Shown piece by piece: positions 1-5,754 of a stretch of DNA of 11,479 nucleotides. This DNA is from Bacteroidales bacterium. Lineage in GTDB: Bacteria > Bacteroidota > Bacteroidia > Bacteroidales > UBA1556. Below the pieces are notes generated by a model, which was not told the origin of the DNA, searched no databases, and saw only the letters and a list, made by a program, of their open reading frames with translations. The stretch is from contig JAOZKO010000068.1 of NCBI GenBank assembly GCA_029935325.1, positions 1 through 11,479 of the forward strand, written 5' to 3'. Every line of letters starts with the position of its first letter. Within the stretch, counting starts at the first letter, position 1. The position numbers were made by a program, and so were the translations under genes.

Positions 1-2
1 CG

Positions 3-89
3 TCCATAGCTGCGGCTATGCAAAAGAAAAATGCCTTGGTAAACAAAAAAAACTTAAATCCGGCCTATATACGACTTCAATCATTATAA
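3..89 (+). CDS. C-terminal end of an unidentified upstream protein (partial)
   Basis: The left edge is open in frame 3 and gives 28 residues (starting SIAAAMQKKN, ending IRLQSL) before a TAA at 87-89. This leaves a 22-base gap to the acyltransferase ATG at 112, consistent with an operon. A second frame (frame 2) is also open from the edge and ends in a TGA at 113-115 that overlaps the acyltransferase start as ATGA. I prefer frame 3 because its residue composition looks more like an ordinary protein end, while frame 2 reads as a Lys/Cys-rich, low-information peptide. Only one of the two can be real, and the piece is too short to assign a family. From its neighbours it is probably another polysaccharide or glycan gene, which is inference only. 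Confidence 0.4.
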   Translation, partial: SIAAAMQKKNALVNKKNLNPAYIRLQSL

Positions 90-111
90 AGTCTAATCAG
101 AAGTTTTTTTT

Positions 112-1101
112 ATGAAAATTTTCGCTATTTTTCTTTCAATAACTCCATCATTTGTTCATGTATTTATTAGAAGGTTGATGGGAGCCTCAATTGGATCTGG
201 ATCACGAATTAGATTTGGAACAATTCTTATTTCACGAAAAATTAAGATCGGTAAAAAAGTTAATATAGGACCTTTTGCATATATATCTGCAAACGAAGTC
301 AATATTAGTGATTCTTCGAAAATCAAAGCTTTATCAGTAGTTTCTGCAACAAAAATTATTCTAGGGAAATACACTCACATTTCTCCATTAACCATAATTA
401 ATGGAGAACATACTGAAAATGCGATATTCAAAGTGGGTGACCACTCACGTTTTTTTCCGTTTTGTTGGATAGATACTGGCGAAGGTGTTGATATTGGTAA
501 TAATGTTGGCATTGGAGGACATACCTTAATTTTTACACATGGCGTTTGGTCTGATTATTTAGATGGAGGACCTATATCATATGGCCCAGTTAAAATAGAA
601 GATAATGTTTGGTTGCCATGGAGGGTGTTTATTATGCCAAATGTGACAATTGGAAAAAATGCTATTATCGGTGCAAATTCTACCGTCACTAAATCTGTTG
701 CTGCAAATGTGGTAGCTGCTGGTTCACCTGCAAAGAAGGTCAAAGAAAATGCTATTGATAAATTATCTAAAGAAGAAAAAACAGATCGAGCATTGCATAT
801 TCTAGCAGAGTATTCAAAATATCTTAGTTTCAAATCGGGTATGCAAAATAAGATTGAAGGGAATCAATTAGTCATTGGCAGTAATAAAATTATTATTGAT
901 GAAATAGAAGGGGTAAATCGACAAGATATTATTTTCTTAGTTAATAAAACTATCTCAGAAACCGAAATTACAAAGCTAAAAGCACAAGGGATTTCTATTG
1001 TTTTTCACACTAATAAAAGCGTAATCATAGCGTCTAAGAATCCTATATGCTCAGATTTTATAGAATTCCTTAGAAGGTACGGAATTCGATTATCCATTTA
1101 A
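112..1101 (+). CDS. Hexapeptide-repeat (left-handed beta-helix) O-acyltransferase with extra C-terminal domain
   Basis: The 329-residue protein is a probable cytoplasmic sugar acyltransferase, transferring an acetyl-type group from a CoA donor during surface glycan synthesis. Residues about 25-212 carry imperfect hexapeptide repeats of the [LIV]-G-x4 kind (for example KIGKKVNIG at 46-53 and GVDIGNNVGIGG at 125-136). They end in the typical last coil, with TIGKNAIIGANS at 179-190 followed by AAGSPAKKV at 202-210, as in maltose/galactoside O-acetyltransferase relatives. His143, in FTHG, is the likely catalytic base. The usual WIG of the last coils is replaced by WLPW (167-170). Residues about 215-329 form a non-repeat region, predicted alpha/beta, that typical family members lack and that I do not recognise. 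The ATG at 112 is preceded by a T-run and no Shine-Dalgarno. The next gene starts 10 bases after the stop, so the two are probably cotranscribed. The substrate cannot be deduced. Confidence 0.85.
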   Translation: MKIFAIFLSITPSFVHVFIRRLMGASIGSGSRIRFGTILISRKIKIGKKVNIGPFAYISANEVNISDSSKIKALSVVSATKIILGKYTHISPLTIINGEHTENAIFKVGDHSRFFPFCWIDTGEGVDIGNNVGIGGHTLIFTHGVWSDYLDGGPISYGPVKIEDNVWLPWRVFIMPNVTIGKNAIIGANSTVTKSVAANVVAAGSPAKKVKENAIDKLSKEEKTDRALHILAEYSKYLSFKSGMQNKIEGNQLVIGSNKIIIDEIEGVNRQDIIFLVNKTISETEITKLKAQGISIVFHTNKSVIIASKNPICSDFIEFLRRYGIRLSI

Positions 1102-1111
1102 TAAAAACATT

Positions 1112-1819
1112 ATGCCACTTGTTCTAAGAGTAGATGTTGACAAGCCCTACGGTAATTCAAATTTCTTTAATGCCGTTAGGAGTAAGTTAAGTGAAAATTA
1201 TTGGTATCCAGATTGGGTGCTATTTAACAGAAATTACCTTTCACAATTAGCTAGGTTTATTCAGCATTGCAATAATGAAAAAATATCTGGTCATTTCTAT
1301 TTTAGAATGTGCACTATTCCTAATCAACATATTACTCAATTGATGCAAGAAGGAGGACATAAAGCTGGTGTTCACCTTGAAAATACTAGAGATTTTAGCA
1401 CTTTCAAATCGGAATATGATAATGTTGCAAAACATTGTACTATAGAATTGAGTTCTATTACTAAACATGGATCAGGTAAGTTGAAGTTAGGGAAACACCA
1501 CTATCCACCTTACGAGCCTGATAAATACAGAAAATGGGCTGATGAAATAGGAGTAGATTTTCGCTTTGGCAACGAATTGTGTACCTCATCAGAAGACTTT
1601 ATTGGCAATAAAAACTTCTATCCTAAAATATTCTGGATAGAACCTGACTACCGCGACGAAAGTTTTTCAAGTTTGGAAGAATTAATTGAAAGTGCAAAAA
1701 ACAATTTGGTTCCTGTACTAATACACCCTTCAAATTACGATTCTACAAAAAATGTCAAAGAAGACTTTATGAAATTAATAGCTCTAGCACGAAAAAATGA
1801 TATTGATTGGGTTTTATGA
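1112..1819 (+). CDS. Polysaccharide-deacetylase-like (NodB-type / GH-deacetylase fold) protein
   Basis: A 235-residue protein with the layout of a divergent carbohydrate-esterase-4-like deacetylase. An N-terminal strand carries paired acidic residues (RVDVD, Asp8 and Asp10), the position of the family's base and metal Asp pair. A histidine pair follows at His83 and His88 (GGHKAGVHLE), comparable with the metal-binding H-S/T-x2-H motif but with one extra residue between the histidines. Then come KHGSG (118-122), at the place of the R-x-P/H-G motif, and LIHPSNY (203-209), supplying the late catalytic-type histidine. No signal peptide is visible, so it should act in the cytoplasm on a nucleotide- or lipid-linked sugar rather than on an exported polymer. 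It lies 10 bases behind the acyltransferase and is the last gene of the cluster before a terminator. The fold is fairly secure; the substrate, and even activity, are inferred. Confidence 0.7.
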   Translation: MPLVLRVDVDKPYGNSNFFNAVRSKLSENYWYPDWVLFNRNYLSQLARFIQHCNNEKISGHFYFRMCTIPNQHITQLMQEGGHKAGVHLENTRDFSTFKSEYDNVAKHCTIELSSITKHGSGKLKLGKHHYPPYEPDKYRKWADEIGVDFRFGNELCTSSEDFIGNKNFYPKIFWIEPDYRDESFSSLEELIESAKNNLVPVLIHPSNYDSTKNVKEDFMKLIALARKNDIDWVL

Positions 1820-1876
1820 TTACCCCCACTCTTACAGACATCTAGAATTTTTACAAATCCTTAACGGATTTCAAAA

Positions 1877-1913
1877 AAAATAGCGCATAGTTGAATTCAC
1901 CATGCGCTATTTT
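1877..1913. terminator. Bidirectional rho-independent terminator between convergent genes
   Basis: A perfect 12-bp inverted repeat (arms 1877-1888 and 1902-1913, core ATAGCGCAT/ATGCGCTAT) encloses a 13-base loop. A-rich sequence on the left and T residues on the right let the hairpin end transcripts from both directions. It sits in the 113-base space between the deacetylase-like gene (+) and the exported-protein gene (-). Confidence 0.85.
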
Positions 1914-1932
1914 GTAAAAGTCCAGATTAAAA

Positions 1933-4341
1933 CTACCTGATAATTTTACCGTTATATGATTCTGAACCAACTGTAAGCACATAATAATATGCTCCTCTGG
2001 CAACTTGTGCGCCAGCATTATTTGTACTATTCCAAATTAGGTTATAGGAGCCTGAGGTAAGGTTATTATCAGCAATAGTTCTTACTTCTTTACCCGTGGC
2101 ATCATAAATTTTAAGGGTCACCTTTTGTCCTTTAGCAAGGTCAAATTTAAAAGAAATATTATCTATAAATGGGTTTGGTGAAGCAGAAATAACTTTAGAC
2201 TTCTCAATAATAGGATCTTCCATCAATCCCAAGCTACTCCAATGAGCATAAAGTCCAGTTCCTGTTCCAACCAAAAGATCATCATAATAAATAAACTGTA
2301 TTTCAGTGCCATTAGGATAAGTACCAAAAGGCACCCAATTTATAGATCCACTTGGCAACCCATACACTATATTATCTATTGCTAAATATATATCGTTGGT
2401 AGAAACATCCACAGTTATGGATTTGGCAATACCAGTAGGAGGAAGTCCCATGCGTGTAATTGGAATCCAATTAGTAGCGCCTACAGCTTTTTTATAAATT
2501 ACATTAGTAGAAGATGTAGCATCAGCACCACATGCGTAAATAGTATCAGCACCACTAATCCAGATATCAGTAATTGTTGCCATAAATGGAATTCCTGCAG
2601 CATCCTTCAAGTCATCTGTGGCAGACCATACTCCTGTGCTAGTTTCCTCAATACGATAGATCCCATTTACTAGAGTAGAATACGATGAGTTGCGCAATAC
2701 TCCAACATAAAGTACTGTATTTCCTCCTTCTTGAGTTATTGCAATATCATTAACATCACAACCATCAGCAGTCATTGAGCCTGTCATTATTTGACTAAAG
2801 GACCAAACGCCAGAGGATATAGTACCCACAAAAACACCACCCATATGCTGAGGTTCGTTATAGTCTTCGGCATCATGAATACCAACAAATAATCGTTCGG
2901 TAGAAGAGTATGGATCGGGAATAATAGCTGCAACATAGCTCCCATAAGTCCATGAATAATATGCATAAGTTGCATGTGAATTAAAAACTGCTTGATAGTT
3001 CATAGGATCCAAGAAGCTTCCATCTGCTGATTCCCAGCGATATACATTGCCGTCATTATTGCCACAGTAAAAAGGCTCAGCATATAAGCCTGTAGCGACA
3101 GAGGTCCATGGTACAGAGCTATTCTGTGGCCATATTGGCAAGCTCCATACAGGAGATGTTGTTCCGTAATTATCCACACGCCAAATACCTGATTTTGCCG
3201 CTACCCAAGCAGTGTCTTTTGCAACATTCATTGTAAAATCATTTACCTGCACAGCTTGTAATTTGGTATTATAGTCGTGCATAATTGGAGCAGTACGCTC
3301 GTATAGGCCAAAGCCCCAATCTCTACGAACATGAACAATATCCATATTATTTGGATCGACCTTAAGAGCACCATCTGCAGCGCCAAACATACTCCAACTT
3401 GCAGCCTTATTGGTACTGAAAGTCCTGCCAAAATAAATATTATAATCACCAGCAGTATTGGTGGTAGAAATAGAGATGTCCGATCTTCCACAATCTTCAT
3501 TTATTATAACTGTTGTCCATGGGTCGCTGTCAGTATCGGTATATGAAATTTGTGCTTGGAACGCACTACTATTCCCTGTATAGCTTCCTGCATATAGTCT
3601 TCCATCATCAGAAATTCCCATTGAAATATAATCTTCATTTAATATTGCAATGCTTGAAGAGCTAATAAGCGACCATGTAGTAGTATTACTAATAGTTGTA
3701 TAAGGATCTGATGATTTGTAGATAGCAGGAGTTTGGCCCGATACAAAAACATAAACAAGATTATTATTTGTATTTACGTGAATCTCAATATCCATAGAAG
3801 GATACCATGAGCCAGTGCTCAATATTGAACTTTTAATATTTGTAAGGCTACCACTGGCAGCAATATCAGCAGAATATAACAATTGATTGCCGCCAACATT
3901 TCGTTGCCAAAACAACCGTGAATTATGAGCTTCTATAGCCTCAATTATTATTGGGTCAATTACACTAACAGAACTAGCAGTGGTATTTGCAGAAATAAAC
4001 CTACCATCCTCTGTTCCTGCAAAAATATATCCCGAATTTTCATCAATAGCAAAGCAACGAAGTCTTCCGTAGTTTCCTGTTTCATCAAGGTCAGGGACAA
4101 CGTTCCAAACGCTAAAGGTAGGTGAAGAAGTATTTGTATTAGTAATATCAGAATAGAACATTGTATTGGGGCTTAAAGTAGAAATAAAAACTCTCGTGGA
4201 TGTTGCTGATAGAGCAATATTATCAATATCCTCGATATGAGCACCCCAAACAGGTTCAGCTTGTGGATTAGTTTGTGCTTTGCTAAAAAAAGGCAGCAAG
4301 CTAAGTATTATTATAGAAATTAGAATAGAATTTGTTTTCAT
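1933..4341 (-). CDS. Secreted beta-propeller-like protein with T9SS-type C-terminal sorting/FlgD-like domain
   Basis: An 802-residue exported protein. Residues 1-22 form a classical signal peptide (Lys3, a long Ile/Leu/Phe core, then FSKAQ with cleavage expected after Ala22 or nearby). Residues about 27-705 are rich in Ser, Thr, Gly, Trp, Tyr and Asp, with recurring short strand patterns such as LYAGSYTG, YIFAGTEDGRF, LYVGVLR and IYLAIDN. These resemble the blades of the sortilin/exo-sialidase-like multi-blade propellers common in Bacteroidota surface proteins. No catalytic motif stands out. The last ~80 residues (from SASPNPF, through LKIYDATGKEV and GAYYYVLT, ending NGKIIR) match the FlgD-like Ig / type A sorting domain that sends proteins through the type IX secretion system. 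The final product is therefore expected on the cell surface or outside the cell. A promoter lies 46 bases upstream. The gene stands alone between a terminator and the tRNA. Binding or scaffolding is more likely than catalysis, which is inference. Confidence 0.85.
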   Translation of the reverse strand: MKTNSILISIIILSLLPFFSKAQTNPQAEPVWGAHIEDIDNIALSATSTRVFISTLSPNTMFYSDITNTNTSSPTFSVWNVVPDLDETGNYGRLRCFAIDENSGYIFAGTEDGRFISANTTASSVSVIDPIIIEAIEAHNSRLFWQRNVGGNQLLYSADIAASGSLTNIKSSILSTGSWYPSMDIEIHVNTNNNLVYVFVSGQTPAIYKSSDPYTTISNTTTWSLISSSSIAILNEDYISMGISDDGRLYAGSYTGNSSAFQAQISYTDTDSDPWTTVIINEDCGRSDISISTTNTAGDYNIYFGRTFSTNKAASWSMFGAADGALKVDPNNMDIVHVRRDWGFGLYERTAPIMHDYNTKLQAVQVNDFTMNVAKDTAWVAAKSGIWRVDNYGTTSPVWSLPIWPQNSSVPWTSVATGLYAEPFYCGNNDGNVYRWESADGSFLDPMNYQAVFNSHATYAYYSWTYGSYVAAIIPDPYSSTERLFVGIHDAEDYNEPQHMGGVFVGTISSGVWSFSQIMTGSMTADGCDVNDIAITQEGGNTVLYVGVLRNSSYSTLVNGIYRIEETSTGVWSATDDLKDAAGIPFMATITDIWISGADTIYACGADATSSTNVIYKKAVGATNWIPITRMGLPPTGIAKSITVDVSTNDIYLAIDNIVYGLPSGSINWVPFGTYPNGTEIQFIYYDDLLVGTGTGLYAHWSSLGLMEDPIIEKSKVISASPNPFIDNISFKFDLAKGQKVTLKIYDATGKEVRTIADNNLTSGSYNLIWNSTNNAGAQVARGAYYYVLTVGSESYNGKIIR

Positions 4342-4638
4342 AATAAATGAATTATTAGTGATTATAATATGTTACATTTTCGAAGGCAAAAGTATGGATA
4401 TACCCAACCATAGAGCAAGGGTAAAATACCTAAATATTTGAATTTCATAAGGCAATTTACTTGTTTTTATTAGGTAAGAGAATGCAAAACTAATGGATTG
4501 CTACGAAATAAGTTTACTAGTTTGTCTTAATTCATATCAGCATTGTGTAACTCAAGTATCAATAAGATCATCTGTTTTGCAGAAATAAGAGGAGATCCAT
4601 TTTACAAAAGTGTAGCTATTAGTAAACTCCTAAAATGC
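4342..4638. other. Intergenic region between secreted-protein gene and tRNA-Asp; no further gene seen
   Basis: Apart from the promoter at 4387-4418 this stretch is AT-rich and holds no convincing reading frame or tRNA-like fold. The only other motif is a second TAnnTTTG match on the minus strand (4485-4492) without a -33 partner. A short plus-strand open frame entering the tRNA is antisense to it and has no coding character. Confidence 0.6.
4387..4418 (-). promoter_or_regulatory. Probable Bacteroidota-type promoter of the secreted-protein gene
   Basis: Read on the minus strand, TACTTTTG (complement of 4387-4394) fits the TAnnTTTG -7 element. A TTG (4416-4418) lies 21 bases further upstream as a partial -33 element. 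Transcription would begin near 4382, giving a leader of about 40 bases before the ATG at 4341. Confidence 0.6.
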
Positions 4639-4672
4639 AAAAAGCCCGTTAATCTACTGATTAACAGGCTTT
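4639..4672 (-). terminator. Rho-independent terminator of tRNA-Asp
   Basis: On the minus strand a 14-bp hairpin (arms 4672-4659 and 4654-4641, loop of four bases) contains one U-G wobble and is followed by a run of five T. The one non-complementary position is a wobble pair only in the minus-strand RNA and a C/A mismatch on the plus strand, so the hairpin is oriented for the tRNA. It begins 4 bases after the tRNA 3' end. Confidence 0.85.
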
Positions 4673-4676
4673 ATTG

Positions 4677-4750
4677 CGGTCTGGACGGGACTCGAACCCG
4701 CGACCCTCTGCGTGACAGGCAGATATTCTAACCAACTGAACTACCAAACC
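4677..4750 (-). tRNA. tRNA-Asp (GTC)
   Basis: A 74-base minus-strand gene that folds as a full cloverleaf. The acceptor stem is GGTTTGG with CCAGACC (one U-G pair) and discriminator G73, as expected for tRNA-Asp. The D-arm contains AGTTGGTTAGA, the anticodon arm is TCTGC-CTGTCAC-GCAGA, and the T-arm carries GGTTCGAGTCC. The anticodon GTC lies at the complement of 4714-4716 and decodes GAC/GAU. The 3' CCA is not encoded and must be added by the nucleotidyltransferase. The gene has its own promoter and terminator, so it is monocistronic. Confidence 0.97.
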
Positions 4751-4788
4751 AATAATTTTAAGAACTAACTTCCTTTCAAAAGCGAGTG

Positions 4789-4818
4789 CAAAAGTAATAC
4801 TTTTTCTTTCACAAACAA
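4789..4818 (-). promoter_or_regulatory. Promoter of tRNA-Asp
   Basis: On the minus strand, TTG (4818-4816), a 19-base spacer, then TACTTTTG (4796-4789) gives a good match to the Bacteroidota -33/-7 pair. The start site should fall near 4783, leaving a leader of roughly 30 bases to be trimmed from the tRNA 5' end. The -7 core and flank (GCAAAAGTA on the plus strand) are identical to those in front of the secreted-protein gene. Confidence 0.75.
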
Positions 4819-4863
4819 GACTTTCTGAAAAATAAATAAATATTTTTCTTTATCAATAATTAC

Positions 4864-4894
4864 TTGCATTGTCTAAGTAATATTTATATATTTG
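4864..4894 (+). promoter_or_regulatory. Promoter of the zapB-like / zapA / 6S / rny block
   Basis: TTG (4864-4866), a 20-base spacer and TATATTTG (4887-4894) exactly match the TTG / TAnnTTTG layout. The expected start near 4899 leaves only about 23 bases before the first codon at 4922. It is back to back with the tRNA-Asp promoter, the two -33 elements being about 45 bases apart. Confidence 0.75.
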
Positions 4895-4921
4895 CAAAGA
4901 ATTCTATAAAAGATAGCAACA

Positions 4922-5203
4922 TTGGATTTGGAACACTTAGTTGAGTCAATATTAGCAAAAAGCCGAAAACTGGTAAGCCAACGAAATAAGCTTTCAGAGG
5001 AGAATGAACAATTAAAGATTCGCATATTAGAATTGGAAGCTGCACATTCGAATCAAGAATTGAGTATTAACAAATTAATAGAAACACAAAAGGTTCAGCA
5101 ATTGGCTGGAGTTTTTGGGAAAGACGAGAAAAAAACTTCATTGAAGAAAATTGATGAAGTTGTGCGGGAAATTGACCGCTGTATGGCACTATTAAACAGT
5201 TAG
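4922..5203 (+). CDS. Short coiled-coil protein, ZapB-like, upstream of zapA
   Basis: 93 residues, nearly all predicted helix. Heptad-like Leu/Ile spacing runs from about residue 3 to 60 (LVESILAKSRKL, then EENEQLKIRILELE), with a second helical piece at 70-92. There is no signal peptide or membrane segment. It ends 6 bases before zapA, a tight operon arrangement. A small coiled-coil gene in front of zapA is usual in Bacteroidota and is often annotated as ZapB-like, so a role at the Z-ring with ZapA is the natural guess. Sequence similarity to proteobacterial ZapB beyond the coiled coil cannot be claimed. The start is unusual: a stop at 4907-4909 bounds the frame and no ATG or GTG lies near, leaving TTG at 4922 (or TTG at 4928) as initiator. 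Confidence 0.75.
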   Translation: MDLEHLVESILAKSRKLVSQRNKLSEENEQLKIRILELEAAHSNQELSINKLIETQKVQQLAGVFGKDEKKTSLKKIDEVVREIDRCMALLNS

Positions 5204-5209
5204 ACCCAA

Positions 5210-5488
5210 ATGGGAAAATTTGCAATCAATATAAATGTGGCCGGAAGAAACTATCGATTAAAAGTTGAAGAAACCGAAGAGGAGTTTGTTAGAGCTGCTG
5301 CCACATCAATAAACGATAAAATTAGTGAGTTCTCAGGCAATTATGCCTTTAAAGATAAACAAGACTTACTTGCAATGGCGAATATTATGTTTGCTAGCGA
5401 ATTGATAAAGATCAAAAAGTCAACTGAAGACAGTACCGTTATAGCAGTAGATAAATTACAAGAAATTGATAATATTTTATCAAACTAA
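5210..5488 (+). CDS. zapA: Cell division protein ZapA
   Basis: 92 residues, a normal length for ZapA, the cytoplasmic protein that cross-links FtsZ protofilaments and stabilises the Z-ring. The N-terminal part (residues 4-21, ININVAGRNYRLKVEETE) is the conserved beta-hairpin with the G-R-x-Y-x-L/I-x motif. It is followed by EEFVRAAATSINDKI, which fits the family's first helix. The rest (DKQDLLAMANIMFASELIKIKK onward) is the dimer- and tetramer-forming long helix. The ATG at 5210 is clear and sits 6 bases after the upstream stop. The 6S-like RNA begins about 15 bases after the zapA stop, so the two may share a primary transcript. Confidence 0.93.
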   Translation: MGKFAININVAGRNYRLKVEETEEEFVRAAATSINDKISEFSGNYAFKDKQDLLAMANIMFASELIKIKKSTEDSTVIAVDKLQEIDNILSN

Positions 5489-5503
5489 GAGTTCTTTAAA
5501 ATA

Positions 5504-5697
5504 CGGGTCCGCACCATTTTGGTTTAAGTATATAAACTCAACAGATACTTAATTAGGGAATAGCTCTTAAAGAGTTGTAGAACAGGCCTCAACCCCTGGG
5601 TTTCTGCACTGCAGAACATTGGAAGTTCGAAGATTCAGGCGTCCCTACCCATGTCATAATTGGGGTTTTATTATACTACAGAATGTGCGGATCTTTT
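5504..5697 (+). ncRNA. ssrS: 6S RNA (regulator of housekeeping RNA polymerase)
   Basis: The ~200 bases between zapA and rny have no sensible coding frame but have strong RNA structure. The outer ends pair over 9 bp (5506-5514 with 5685-5693, one G-U), and seven T follow at 5694-5700 as a termination tract. Inside, TAGGGA (5554-5559) can pair with TCCCTA (5642-5647), and GCCT (5586-5589) with AGGC (5637-5640). There is a terminal self-complementary TTCTGCACTGCAGAA (5611-5625), and a local 8-bp hairpin (5524-5531 with 5545-5552) on the 5' side. A length near 190 bases, a rod-like closing stem, an open central region and a position directly after zapA all fit 6S RNA, which in E. coli also lies downstream of zapA. 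Family knowledge: 6S mimics an open promoter and sequesters sigma-housekeeping RNA polymerase in slow growth. It may be processed from the zapA transcript, since I see no convincing private promoter. End positions are accurate to about 5 bases. Confidence 0.85.
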
Positions 5698-5754
5698 TTT
5701 TCTCCCTTTCCCTTTATGCTTCTTAACCAATTACTTAACATTAAATTAATTATT

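Noticed and set aside
5..20. Perfect 6-bp inverted repeat CATAGC-tgcg-GCTATG at the left edge, possible terminator or operator.
   Set aside because: It lies within the open frame of the upstream gene end (coding for an Ala-rich stretch) and has no T-tract, so chance within coding sequence is the simpler view.
4485..4492. Second TAnnTTTG match (minus strand) upstream of the secreted-protein gene.
   Set aside because: No -33 partner at the right distance, and this 6-base-specified motif is expected several times by chance in AT-rich DNA.
4543..4731. 62-codon plus-strand open frame between the secreted-protein gene and the tRNA.
   Set aside because: Its C-terminal third is the antisense of tRNA-Asp and its terminator, and the rest has no coding character.
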